Positions 1 to 7,847 of a DNA stretch of 35,386 nucleotides are shown here, one piece after another. This DNA comes from an uncultured Treponema sp. (GTDB taxonomy: Bacteria > Spirochaetota > Spirochaetia > Treponematales > Treponemataceae). The notes under the pieces are model-generated. The model saw only the letters and a list, made by a program, of their open reading frames with translations, did no database searches and was not told where the DNA came from. The stretch spans positions 1-35,386 of the forward strand of contig CALHVG010000045.1 in NCBI GenBank assembly GCA_938039145.1, written 5' to 3'. Made by a program: the position numbers and the translations under genes. Within the stretch, counting starts at the first letter, position 1; each line of letters begins with the position of its first letter.

Positions 1-45
1 AGCATAAAACTCAAAGAACGAAAAAATCGGAACAAAAATGGCTGA
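1..45 (+). CDS. possible C-terminal tail of an upstream gene (5' end outside the window)
   Basis: Reading frame 1 is open from the first base to a TGA at 43-45 and encodes a basic tail ending ERKNRNKNG. It would overlap the following ABC ATPase start by 8 nt, as is usual inside transporter operons, so it may be the last residues of the partner permease. Fourteen codons are too few to prove coding or identify the family. Confidence 0.3.
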   Translation, partial: SIKLKERKNRNKNG

Positions 46-775
46 AAATTCAACAAAATATTTTTCGATAAAAAACATATCCAAAACTTGGAAGTCTCCA
101 TGCGATTTTTCTGTCAACTTCGATGCGGAAATTGAAAAAGGAAAGACGCTTGGAATCCTTGGAAAATCCGGAAGCGGAAAATCCACAGTCCTAAGGCTAA
201 TCGCAGGTCTTATCGAAAACGACAAAAATCCGGAGAAAAAACCTGAAATAATCCTTGATGGAAAAAACATAACGGAAGAAAAACCTTCTTCAAGGGAAAT
301 CGGAATGGTTTTCCAGAACCACAGCCTTTTTCCGCACCTAACGGTCCTTGAGAACGTTGCATACGGACTTAGATTTTCAAAAATAAGAAAAAATCTTTCA
401 AAAAAAGAGGCGCAAGAAAAGGCTTTTGAATTTTTGAAAATCTTTGAAATGCAGAAGTTTTCCGACCGCTATCCTGAAACATTAAGCGGCGGAGAAGCCC
501 AGCGGGCAAGTCTTGCAAGAAGCCTGATTCTAAAACCTAAGGCAATCCTTTTTGACGAACCGTTTTCATCTCTGGATAAACCGATGAGCCGAAAACTCAT
601 CTCCGACATAAAACTCATGCAAGAAAAAGAAAGATTTTCTGCAATCCTTGTGACCCACAGCATCGATGAGGCTCAAAAACTCTGCGATACGCTTGCGGTT
701 TTGCGCAAAGGTAAAAAAATCTGGAACGGGAAAAGCGAAGATTTCACGGAATCTTTGCTGAACACAGAAATTTAA
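38..775 (+). CDS. ABC transporter ATP-binding protein (importer type)
   Basis: This is the 245-aa nucleotide-binding subunit of an ABC transporter, which couples ATP hydrolysis in the cytoplasm to movement of a substrate through an inner-membrane permease. Visible motifs are Walker A GKSGSGKST (about residues 42-50), the Q-loop FQNHSLFPHLTV, the signature LSGGEAQRASLARS (about 149-162), Walker B AILFDEPFSSLD (about 169-180) and the H-loop VTHSIDEA. The FQNHSLFPHLTVLENVAYGL stretch resembles the PotA/FbpC/ThiQ group of importers for polyamine, iron or thiamine, but there is no C-terminal regulatory domain and the substrate cannot be read from this protein. The permease and binding protein should lie left of the window. 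GGA 7 nt before ATG is the only ribosome-site candidate. The following gene has its own promoter, so this is probably the last gene of its operon. Confidence 0.9.
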   Translation: MAENSTKYFSIKNISKTWKSPCDFSVNFDAEIEKGKTLGILGKSGSGKSTVLRLIAGLIENDKNPEKKPEIILDGKNITEEKPSSREIGMVFQNHSLFPHLTVLENVAYGLRFSKIRKNLSKKEAQEKAFEFLKIFEMQKFSDRYPETLSGGEAQRASLARSLILKPKAILFDEPFSSLDKPMSRKLISDIKLMQEKERFSAILVTHSIDEAQKLCDTLAVLRKGKKIWNGKSEDFTESLLNTEI

Positions 776-879
776 TTTTTTAAGTCCAATTTTTCCGGTC
801 ACTTGTTAGACCAATTGCATTTTTCAAAAATCAATCCAAAAAGCGGAAACTTCTCTTTAGTGATTATTTTCAGCATAAC

Positions 880-888
880 TGCTACAAT
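880..888 (+). promoter_or_regulatory. extended -10 promoter of the methyltransferase gene
   Basis: TGCTACAAT at 880-888 is an extended -10 element. Its last T lies exactly 7 nt before the A of the ATG at 895, so transcription is predicted to start on the start codon. There is no good -35 hexamer at the right distance and no Shine-Dalgarno sequence. The rest of the 119-bp gap (776-894) is A+T-rich and holds only a weak ATTTTT/AAAAAT inverted repeat near 823-836. Confidence 0.6.
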
Positions 889-894
889 TATTCC

Positions 895-1995
895 ATGAGT
901 GAAAATCCTGACTTTCTTACAAGCCAAATAATCACGTACATCGGGAACAAACGCACCCTGATATACGACATAGAAAGTCAAATCCATGAAATTTGCGCAG
1001 TCCTTGGAAAGGATAAAATCGATTCTGCGGACCTTTTTTCCGGAAGCGGAATAGTCGCGCGGATGCTAAAGCAATATTCCCGAACGCTCACGGTAAACGA
1101 CATGGAAAACTATTCCTATGCGATAAACGGCTGCTATCTTTCAAATGTAAGCGATTTCGATGAAAAAAAATACGACGCATATCTTTCAAAAATAACAGAA
1201 AAGGCAAGAAACAAACCTATCGAAGGACTTATAAGCAAAAACTATGCGCCAAAAGACGACAGCAACATAAAAAAAGAAGAAAGAGTCTTCTACACACGGG
1301 AAAATGCGCTTTTAATAGACACATACAGAAACCTAATCGACGAAATTGTAGACGACGGATTCAAAAAATATTTTCTTGCCCCCCTCATAACAGAAGCATC
1401 CGTTCATGTGAACACAAGCGGCGTATTCAAGGGATTTTACAAAGACAAGACAACCGGAATCGGCTGCTTCGGCGGAAAAGGAAAAAACGCCCTCTCAAGG
1501 ATTCAAGGCAGAATAGAACTAAAAAAACCTGTCCTAAGCCGCTACGAATCCACAATAATTCTTCACAAAGAAGACACGATGGCTCTTTCAAAGCGGCTTA
1601 AAAATCTTGACGTGGCTTACCTTGATCCGCCGTACAACCAACATCCTTACGGCTCAAATTATTTCATGCTGAACCTGATTCTAAAAAATCGGCTCGAAAC
1701 TCAAACAAGTTCGGTTTCAGGAATTCCCATCGACTGGAACCGTTCGGTCTTCAACAAAAGAGCGTTCGCCCTAAAATCCATTGAGACGATAATAGAAAAC
1801 CTGGATGCAAAATTCATAATCGTAAGCTACAATTCGGAAGGCTTCATCTCGTTTGAGCAGATGACAAAAATGCTTGAAAAATACGGCGACCTAAAAACCG
1901 TAACGATAAAATACAACACATTCCGAGGAAGCAGAAACCTTAGAGGAAGAGCCATCCACGTCTCTGAATATCTTTTTGTGTTGAAAAAGCGGTAA
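895..1995 (+). CDS. D12-class DNA adenine-N6 methyltransferase, orphan
   Basis: This is a 366-aa DNA methyltransferase that uses S-adenosylmethionine to methylate adenine N6. It has motif X YIGNKRT (residues 15-21), the SAM-binding motif I DLFSGSG (46-52) and the catalytic motif IV DPPY (244-247) in the order X-I-IV, as in the Dam/D12 (alpha) class. The target-recognition region between motifs I and IV (about 90-230) is long and I cannot infer a sequence specificity. No restriction endonuclease lies beside it: the left neighbour is an ABC ATPase and the right neighbour a phosphatase. It therefore looks like a solitary methylase with a regulatory or protective role, or the remnant of a restriction system. 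The ATG at 895 has no Shine-Dalgarno site and sits 7 nt after an extended -10, suggesting a leaderless mRNA. The histidine phosphatase follows after 9 bp. Confidence 0.88.
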   Translation: MSENPDFLTSQIITYIGNKRTLIYDIESQIHEICAVLGKDKIDSADLFSGSGIVARMLKQYSRTLTVNDMENYSYAINGCYLSNVSDFDEKKYDAYLSKITEKARNKPIEGLISKNYAPKDDSNIKKEERVFYTRENALLIDTYRNLIDEIVDDGFKKYFLAPLITEASVHVNTSGVFKGFYKDKTTGIGCFGGKGKNALSRIQGRIELKKPVLSRYESTIILHKEDTMALSKRLKNLDVAYLDPPYNQHPYGSNYFMLNLILKNRLETQTSSVSGIPIDWNRSVFNKRAFALKSIETIIENLDAKFIIVSYNSEGFISFEQMTKMLEKYGDLKTVTIKYNTFRGSRNLRGRAIHVSEYLFVLKKR

Positions 1996-2004
1996 GGAAC
2001 TATC

Positions 2005-2598
2005 ATGGAACTGTACATAATAAGACACGGAAAAACAGACTGGAACGCCACAGAACGGCTTCAGGGACGGGAAGACATAGAACTGAACGAAAAAGGCATA
2101 GCCGCCGCAATCGCACTTGGAAAAAAACTTCAAGGCGTGCACTTCGATAAAATATACACCTCTCCGTTAAGGCGAGCCTACCAAACGGCAATCCTTATAA
2201 AAGGAGAAAGAAACATTCCGATAATCCGGGATGAAAGACTTGCTGAAATCAGTTTCGGTGTAAACGAAGGCACTGTCTACAGCGACTGGATTGCAGGCGG
2301 CTCAAGTTTCAACGCATTCGCGCACAGTCCGGAAAATTACGTTCCACCCAAAGGCGGCGAATCATTTCAAAGCGTAATAGAAAGAGCAAAAGATTTTCTT
2401 AAAAACGTAATCGAGCCTGACTTTTCTTCCAACGGACGCATTATGGTCGTCGCCCATGGAGTTTTGAACGCAGGATTAACCGCCGCCATAGAAAGTCGGC
2501 CTATAGAAAAATTTTGGGCAAGCGGACTTTTCAAAAACTGCGAAGAAAAAATCTACACCTTCGACGGAACAAAATGGCTTTTCGGGGCAAAAACTTAA
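2005..2598 (+). CDS. histidine phosphatase (phosphoglycerate mutase-like) family protein
   Basis: The 197-aa protein starts with the family's RHG motif (R7-H8-G9), with H8 the expected phospho-histidine acceptor. It continues with the conserved SPLRRAYQTA helix (about 53-62) and the second catalytic histidine in VVAHGVL (H151). The length fits single-domain cytoplasmic phosphatases such as CobC, GpmB or YhfR types. The substrate (a phosphosugar, alpha-ribazole phosphate or nucleotide) cannot be decided from sequence. No cobalamin genes are nearby, so a CobC role is not supported. AAGGAA sits 5 nt before the ATG, a good ribosome site, and the gene starts 9 bp after the methyltransferase stop, so the two are probably cotranscribed. 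Confidence 0.85.
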   Translation: MELYIIRHGKTDWNATERLQGREDIELNEKGIAAAIALGKKLQGVHFDKIYTSPLRRAYQTAILIKGERNIPIIRDERLAEISFGVNEGTVYSDWIAGGSSFNAFAHSPENYVPPKGGESFQSVIERAKDFLKNVIEPDFSSNGRIMVVAHGVLNAGLTAAIESRPIEKFWASGLFKNCEEKIYTFDGTKWLFGAKT

Positions 2599-2629
2599 GC
2601 ATTGTAAAAAACATTCCGAAAATCACTGT

Positions 2630-3223
2630 ATGGGAAACACTTACGAAAAGCCGGACTTTTGGTCAAAAAAAGCATTCAGCGAAGGATACCCAGCCCGCTC
2701 GGTGTACAAACTTCAGGAAATCGACCAAAAATTCAGGATTCTAAAGAAAAATTCAAGCGTCCTTGATTTGGGTTCTGCGCCCGGAAGCTGGACGACTTAT
2801 CTTCTTAGGAATCTTGGAGAGGAAGGCAAAGTCGTTTCCTGCGATCTAAATCCGCTTTCAAAAGACGTAAAAGGAAACAATCTGGTCTTCTTTCAGGGAG
2901 ATTTGAACGATACCGAAATACTGAACAAAATAAAAGCGCAAGGTCCATACGATGCCGTCGTATGCGATGCGGCGCCGTTCACCACGGGAAACAGGACGGT
3001 CGATACAGCCCGAAGCGAACAGCTTGTAGAAATGGCGATATGGTATGCCCAGACAATGCTTAAAAAAGGCGGACATTTTCTAGTAAAAATTTTTCAGAAC
3101 GGCGACCAACAGCAGTTCCTTAAAAAACTCAGGGAACTTTTTGAATCCGCAAAAGGCTTCAAACCTGCCGCCTGCCGCTCGGAATCTTTTGAGACATATT
3201 TAATTGGAATTTCAAAGAAATAG
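2630..3223 (+). CDS. rlmE: 23S rRNA (uridine-2'-O-)methyltransferase RlmE (FtsJ/RrmJ family)
   Basis: This 197-aa enzyme would 2'-O-methylate the conserved uridine of helix 92 in the 23S rRNA A-loop (U2552 in E. coli) late in 50S assembly. The SAM-binding motif is LDLGSAPGSWTTYL (about 44-57). The K-D-K-E catalytic tetrad of the family can be placed at K27 in RSVYKLQEID, the aspartate of VVCDAAP, the lysine of GGHFLVKIFQ and the glutamate of SFETYLIG. The length matches the family. The start has no clear Shine-Dalgarno site, and the 31-bp gap from the phosphatase holds only a poor -10 candidate, so how translation begins is unclear. The end overlaps the promoter of the following peptidase gene. 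Confidence 0.92.
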   Translation: MGNTYEKPDFWSKKAFSEGYPARSVYKLQEIDQKFRILKKNSSVLDLGSAPGSWTTYLLRNLGEEGKVVSCDLNPLSKDVKGNNLVFFQGDLNDTEILNKIKAQGPYDAVVCDAAPFTTGNRTVDTARSEQLVEMAIWYAQTMLKKGGHFLVKIFQNGDQQQFLKKLRELFESAKGFKPAACRSESFETYLIGISKK

Positions 3224-3232
3224 GACTATAAT
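3204..3232 (+). promoter_or_regulatory. candidate promoter inside the rlmE 3' end
   Basis: TTGGAA (3204-3209), a 17-bp spacer and TATAAT (3227-3232) form a near-consensus sigma70-type promoter across the rlmE stop codon. Transcription would begin near 3239, just after the ATG pair at 3234/3237 of the M23 gene. If it is used, translation from these transcripts must begin at the in-frame ATG at 3294. Confidence 0.45.
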
Positions 3233-3233
3233 C

Positions 3234-4325
3234 ATGATGAGATTTGAATCGTACAAAACTAAAAAGTTTTCAAAAGGCACGGACATTTACTCTATGACTT
3301 TCAACGCAAGAATAAAAAAAATCGCATTGGTTTCAGCCATTGCGTTCTGCCTTGGAGCAGGCATAACTTTCGCAGTGTTTGGAATCTGCGGAAAAAAGAC
3401 AGACCTTTCGGGAATCGGCGGTCTTGAGACATCCGGAGTTCCAAAATTCAAAGAATCAGACTTTGACGCTTTGTCGGACAAAGCAAATTCGAAAAATTTC
3501 TCAAAAGGAAGCGATGTTGAAGCGGACAGCGAAGAAAACACAAAACTGGTTCTCTCGCAGGACGGGCTTGGACTTGCCGAAGACCCGCTTGAACTTTGCT
3601 ACAGCACGTACAGAGTAAAAAAAGGCGACATGATAGGTTTCATCGCCGACAGTTTCAACATAACCCAAGACACAATAATAAGCGTAAACAATATCCGCTC
3701 ATCAAGGCTTTTGCAGATTGGCCAATACTTAAAGATTCCTTCGATGCCGGGAATAATATACACGGTAAGAAAAAGCGGCGAAACCGTAGAATCTATTGCA
3801 AAAAAATACGACATCGACGCAGAGAAAACCGGAAAAGTAAACTCGCTTGAAAAAACCGCATCGCTTAACGCAGGAACAACTCTGTTCCTTCCCGATGCAT
3901 ATTTAGACTGGGTTACACGCCAGGAAATCAACGGAGACCTTTTCCACAAGCCTGTAAAATCCCGCTACTGGCTTTCGTCCTATTACGGCTGGAGAAACTC
4001 TCCGTTCAACGGAAACAGATCTTTTCATTCGGGCGTGGACATGGCGTGTCCCATCGGAACTCCGGTGTACGCAGGACTTGGCGGAACGGTTACATCCACA
4101 GGGTTCAACAGCGTGTACGGAAATTACATAATTGTAACGCACCATTCGGGCTACAAAACGCTCTACGGACACTTGAGCGCAATACTTGTTACAAGAGGAA
4201 AATACGTTGGAACCGGAACGAAAATCGGAAAAGTCGGAAACACGGGAATGAGTACGGGACCGCACCTTCACTTTACCGTGTATAAAAACGGAAAAACGGT
4301 AGATCCAATCTCACTTTGGAAATAG
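3234..4325 (+). CDS. LysM-domain M23 peptidoglycan DD-metalloendopeptidase
   Basis: This is an exported, probably membrane-anchored zinc peptidase that cuts peptidoglycan cross-links. From the ATG at 3234 (AGGA 8 nt upstream) it is 363 aa: one hydrophobic segment (about 29-50), an acidic linker, two LysM peptidoglycan-binding repeats (about 126-170 and 175-220), then an M23 domain. The M23 zinc ligands are present, H265 and D269 in HSGVD and H346 in GPHLHF, with H313 in YGHL, so the peptidase should be active rather than a degenerate EnvC-like activator. An in-frame TTG at 3204 overlaps rlmE and is unlikely. The ATG at 3294 would leave a textbook signal anchor right at the N-terminus and fits the promoter at 3204-3232, so it is a serious alternative start. 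Likely role: cell-wall remodelling during growth or flagellar-motor insertion. Confidence 0.9.
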   Translation: MMRFESYKTKKFSKGTDIYSMTFNARIKKIALVSAIAFCLGAGITFAVFGICGKKTDLSGIGGLETSGVPKFKESDFDALSDKANSKNFSKGSDVEADSEENTKLVLSQDGLGLAEDPLELCYSTYRVKKGDMIGFIADSFNITQDTIISVNNIRSSRLLQIGQYLKIPSMPGIIYTVRKSGETVESIAKKYDIDAEKTGKVNSLEKTASLNAGTTLFLPDAYLDWVTRQEINGDLFHKPVKSRYWLSSYYGWRNSPFNGNRSFHSGVDMACPIGTPVYAGLGGTVTSTGFNSVYGNYIIVTHHSGYKTLYGHLSAILVTRGKYVGTGTKIGKVGNTGMSTGPHLHFTVYKNGKTVDPISLWK

Positions 4326-4412
4326 GAAAACAGATTCGCCAGTTTTGCAACAAATACGCTCAATTGCTGTTAAAATTTTTTGTTTTATTGTACTATGGCG
4401 TCGAGGGTGGGT

Positions 4413-5528
4413 ATGGCAGGAACGAACAGGATAAAAAAACTTTTCAAGAGCATATTTTCAAAACTGTATGTTTCCAAGCAAGACTATAAAGATTCTCGCG
4501 ACGAAATCAGGAACAGCAACCTGAACATGCTGTCGGCATCTTCGCTGATAGTCGCTCCGCTTTACACCTTTCTTTTTATGCTGTCGTTCATACTTTCAAG
4601 CGGCAAAATTAACAGACAGCGATACCTATATCTTGCGGTCGCAGCCTTGAGTCTTCTGATTTTCGTAATATCCATTGCGGTTCTTCCAAAGCGGCAAAAA
4701 TTCATAACACTGAGCCTTTACAGTTTCCTTATGATTATGTATGCACACGGACTTGTAAATGGAATCTTCATATACACACTCTCCCACTCCGTAATCTTTT
4801 TTGTGCTTCAGATAGTTTCAGCCATTTTAATTGTGGACAAAACGCTCAGAATAATAACGTTCAGCGCAGTCTGGGCGGCATTGTATATTGTCCTTGCGAT
4901 AAGATTCAAGCCGTACAGCATAGCAGTAACCGACAGCCTTGACGTGATCTGCTTTTTTATCGTTGGAAGCATGATGAATATGTATCTTTCGCACATGCGT
5001 ACAAGAGAATTCACTCTTCAGCAGACAATAAAAACAGAAAGGGACACGGACGGGCTTACAGGTCTTCTGAACAAAGAATCCCTTACACGAGAGATAAAGC
5101 GAAGCCTTATAAAAAATCCGACCACGGGAATTCTTCTGCTTATGGATTTGGACGACTTCAAAAAAATCAACGACACCTACGGCCACGACATAGGCGACAA
5201 AGTCCTGTCATCGGTCGCAAAAATCCTTAAAGATGAATTCAGAAAGGCGGACATAATCGGAAGATTCGGCGGAGACGAATTTATAATCTACATGACAGGA
5301 ACGGACGACCTGAACGTCGCAAAATCCAAGGCGGCTCAGTCGCTTGAGAATATGCAGGACGCTTTGAAAACCACGCATCCTGAGGTAAAAATTCATGGAA
5401 GTTTCGGAATCGCTCCGTGTTCCCGCCCCGAAGAAGACTACAACTACCTTTTCAAAAAAGCAGACAACGCGCTTTACGCCGCAAAAAAATCGGGAAAAAA
5501 TCAAGTATTCGTCAGCGAGGAAATCTAG
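4413..5528 (+). CDS. membrane diguanylate cyclase (GGDEF domain)
   Basis: The protein makes cyclic di-GMP from two GTP. From the ATG at 4413 it is 371 aa with about six transmembrane helices (roughly residues 43-195) followed by a GGDEF domain. The active-site loop is an intact GGDEF (about 286-290), the metal-binding aspartate lies in LLMDLDDF, and an RxxD inhibitory site (RKAD, about 277-280) sits five residues before GGDEF, so product feedback is expected. No known extracytoplasmic sensor domain is visible, so the six-helix region itself probably senses the signal. I chose 4413 because GAGGGTGGG lies immediately upstream at normal spacing. The upstream ATG at 4395 and TTG at 4380 lack this. 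c-di-GMP controls motility and chemotaxis in treponemes, and flagellar and chemotaxis genes lie nearby. hflX follows after 6 bp. Confidence 0.9.
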   Translation: MAGTNRIKKLFKSIFSKLYVSKQDYKDSRDEIRNSNLNMLSASSLIVAPLYTFLFMLSFILSSGKINRQRYLYLAVAALSLLIFVISIAVLPKRQKFITLSLYSFLMIMYAHGLVNGIFIYTLSHSVIFFVLQIVSAILIVDKTLRIITFSAVWAALYIVLAIRFKPYSIAVTDSLDVICFFIVGSMMNMYLSHMRTREFTLQQTIKTERDTDGLTGLLNKESLTREIKRSLIKNPTTGILLLMDLDDFKKINDTYGHDIGDKVLSSVAKILKDEFRKADIIGRFGGDEFIIYMTGTDDLNVAKSKAAQSLENMQDALKTTHPEVKIHGSFGIAPCSRPEEDYNYLFKKADNALYAAKKSGKNQVFVSEEI

Positions 5529-5534
5529 GCGAAA

Positions 5535-6758
5535 ATGATAGATTTGGAAAAAGAAAATCGAAAAGTCCGCTGCTTTCTTGTAGGCGAACCCGGAAACAAT
5601 CTAAGCGAATTGGAAGGGCTTTCGCAAACGCTTGGCCTTTGCACCGCCGGAAAACTCACTCTTTCACGGCTTGAAATAAAACCCGCATACGGAATGGGAA
5701 AAGGCAAGGCGGAAGAGATTTCAAAACTTTCAAAAGAAACCGAATCGGACTGCATAATCTTTGACTTCAATCTTGAACCTACAAAACAAAGAAACTGGGA
5801 AAAACTTTCAGGGCTTCCGTGCTTTGACAGGCAGGAACTTATAATAAAAATATTCGCCCAGCGAGCAAGGACAAAAGAAGCCTCGCTCCAAGTGGAACTT
5901 GCCCGCCTTTCGTATTCGCTTTCAAGGCTTTCACATTCCTACGGCGACATGGCTCGGCAAAGGGGAGGGACTTACGGCTCAAAAGGACAGGGAGAAACCC
6001 AGCTTGAACTTGACCAGCGGCAAATCAGGGAACGCATAAGTCAGGTAAAAAAAGAACTTGAAAAAGTAGCGTCAACAAGAATCACCCAGCGCAAAAAACG
6101 AAGCCGAAATCCCTTTGTCGAATGCGCACTTGTCGGCTACACAAACGCAGGAAAATCCAGCCTGATGAACGCCCTTACAGGTTCGTCCGCCTTGGTAGAA
6201 GACAAACTTTTTGCCACGCTCGACCCGCTTACAAGAAAACTGGAACTTGCGGACGGGAAAAAAATACTCCTAACCGACACCGTGGGGTTTATCTCGAACC
6301 TTCCCCACTCTTTGATAGACGCGTTCAAATCAACTCTTTCATCCGCGACCGAAGCCGACATTCTTCTTGTTGTGATTGACTGTTCCGACCCGGATTTCGA
6401 ATTCCAATATTCCACCGTCAAAAAAGTCCTTGGCGAAATAGCGTCTTCGCAAAAACAAAAAATTCCTTCGACCGCAAAAAACAATATGTTTTGCACGGCA
6501 GAAAAAAATTCCGTGTTCGACACGCAACTTGAGCCCGAATCCGATTCAAAATCGCCTGCAAAAAAAAGCATAATCGTGCTGAACAAATACGACCTTTGCA
6601 AAGACGACGATGTGCGTAAAGCCCAACTTAGCCTCATGTTTCCGGACGGACTGTTCGTGATCGCAAAAACAGGGCATGGACTTTCGGAACTTTTGAAAAA
6701 AATCTCGCTTTACGCCACAAAAGAATGCAAAAAGGAAAATCCGCATGAAAACGTTTGA
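5535..6758 (+). CDS. hflX: GTPase HflX (ribosome-splitting factor)
   Basis: HflX binds the 50S subunit and splits or rescues stalled ribosomes using GTP. The 407-aa protein has the N-terminal HflX domain (KPAYGMGKGKAEEI near 49-62), the linker helices with QVELARLSYSLSRL (about 119-132), then the G domain: P-loop GYTNAGKSS (201-209), G3 LTDTVGF (246-252) and G4 NKYD (350-353). Between G3 and G4 there is an unusual Ser/Lys-rich insertion of about 45 residues (301-345) that most HflX proteins lack. The ATG follows AGGCG at normal spacing and is 6 bp after the cyclase stop, so the two are cotranscribed. The 3' end overlaps the FliL-like gene by 14 nt. Confidence 0.92.
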   Translation: MIDLEKENRKVRCFLVGEPGNNLSELEGLSQTLGLCTAGKLTLSRLEIKPAYGMGKGKAEEISKLSKETESDCIIFDFNLEPTKQRNWEKLSGLPCFDRQELIIKIFAQRARTKEASLQVELARLSYSLSRLSHSYGDMARQRGGTYGSKGQGETQLELDQRQIRERISQVKKELEKVASTRITQRKKRSRNPFVECALVGYTNAGKSSLMNALTGSSALVEDKLFATLDPLTRKLELADGKKILLTDTVGFISNLPHSLIDAFKSTLSSATEADILLVVIDCSDPDFEFQYSTVKKVLGEIASSQKQKIPSTAKNNMFCTAEKNSVFDTQLEPESDSKSPAKKSIIVLNKYDLCKDDDVRKAQLSLMFPDGLFVIAKTGHGLSELLKKISLYATKECKKENPHENV

Positions 6759-7245
6759 ACTTTCGCTGAACAAAATCCTTTTGATAATAATATATTTTCT
6801 TGCGGTGATGATTGTAACATCAACGATAACGATTTTCGCAATGCGAGGAGCAAAACCGAAAAAATCCCCAAGAAAGCCGGATTCAAGTCCAAACCGAATA
6901 GAAAAATCATCTTCCGGGAATGAAAAACTTTCGTCCTTTACGGGAATCAAAAGAATCCGCGCCGTTACAGCCCCCGACGAAAAACATACCGACGGAGTTT
7001 CACTGATTATCACGCCGTGGTTTTCATACACCGCAGGCGACACGGAATTTTTCGAGGAACTTTCAAGAAAATCCCCCGAACTCCGCTCGGTGATAGTCGT
7101 ATATTTTCACGGACGCGCTTACCCCGAACTGAAAAAAATCGGCGAACGAAAAATAAAAGACCAGCTTTTGGAAGAAATCAACTCAAAACTTGTGCTGAAC
7201 AGAATAAAGGAAATCTACTTTTCTGAATACGTATTTTTTGAATGA
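6745..7245 (+). CDS. FliL-like flagellar basal-body-associated membrane protein
   Basis: This 166-aa protein has one N-terminal transmembrane helix (about 10-33), a Pro/Ser/Lys-rich linker and a C-terminal periplasmic domain. The C-terminal half follows the FliL pattern: a strand with FTGIKRIRAVTAPD, then a DTEFFEELSRKSPELRSVIVVYF block, then an IKDQLLEEINSKLV helix and a final IKEIYFSEYVF strand. FliL proteins ring the stator units and tune motor torque. Because the main treponemal fliL is normally found in the large motility operon, this is probably a second, divergent FliL paralogue. AAGGA lies 9 nt before the ATG, inside hflX, so translation is probably coupled to hflX. The gene ends 8 bp from a convergent gene with no visible terminator between them. 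Confidence 0.7.
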   Translation: MKTFELSLNKILLIIIYFLAVMIVTSTITIFAMRGAKPKKSPRKPDSSPNRIEKSSSGNEKLSSFTGIKRIRAVTAPDEKHTDGVSLIITPWFSYTAGDTEFFEELSRKSPELRSVIVVYFHGRAYPELKKIGERKIKDQLLEEINSKLVLNRIKEIYFSEYVFFE

Positions 7246-7253
7246 TAAAAATT

Positions 7254-7847
7254 TCAAAGATTCACAGAAAATCCCATGAAAGGTTTAAGATAAAAACTTC
7301 CGTAATCCTCAAGATTCCAGTAAGAAATGTAGGATTCCGTTTTTTCTATCTGGTAGCACCAAAAATTGAACGAAATATCCATGCCAAGTTCGTACGAAAA
7401 TCGCCTGGTCGGAATAAATTTCAGGCAGAACTCGTTCAAAATCCCCAAACTGAACTGCACTGTGTCGCTTGAGCTGTAGTTTCTGTCCGCATAGCGGAAA
7501 AGAAGCGCAGGACCACCTTTCATGCTAAGCCAACCGTTTAGCGGAACAAAAAAAGCTGCGCCAGCGAACGCATCGACGGAAAATTCCTTTAAAAATTCCA
7601 AGGAAATGCCTTCAAAAAAACCGATGTTTTCAATCTTAAACGGAAAATTGTAGTTTGAAATTCCGGCACCAAAATTCGAATCCGAAACGGAATGATAGAA
7701 ATTTCCTCTATAACGATAATCCGTGTGGTTGAACGAAGTCATAGATTTTATGGATATGTCGCTTTTCGCCCACGCACAAAAAATCAGATTCATAAAAACG
7801 CAAAAAAGCACAACACGTATATTTCTACATGGAAAAATCTTTACCAA
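7254..7847 (-). CDS. exported protein, probable small outer-membrane beta-barrel
   Basis: The protein has no family I can name. I prefer the TTG at 7847 (197 aa): GAGAGG lies about 6 nt upstream, and the start gives a clean signal peptide with basic residues, the hydrophobic stretch VVLFCVFMNLIFC and a cleavage motif AWA before KSDIS. A longer frame from ATG 7907 would bury the signal peptide. The mature part is rich in aromatic residues and alternating short strands (SISYWNLEDYGSFYLKPFMGF-like segments) and has no Cys-based lipobox, consistent with an 8-10-strand outer-membrane barrel. It overlaps the 3' end of lptB by 23 nt, so it is the last gene of the lptCAB operon, and a part in envelope biogenesis is plausible. 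Function unproven. Confidence 0.65.
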   Translation of the reverse strand: MVKIFPCRNIRVVLFCVFMNLIFCAWAKSDISIKSMTSFNHTDYRYRGNFYHSVSDSNFGAGISNYNFPFKIENIGFFEGISLEFLKEFSVDAFAGAAFFVPLNGWLSMKGGPALLFRYADRNYSSSDTVQFSLGILNEFCLKFIPTRRFSYELGMDISFNFWCYQIEKTESYISYWNLEDYGSFYLKPFMGFSVNL

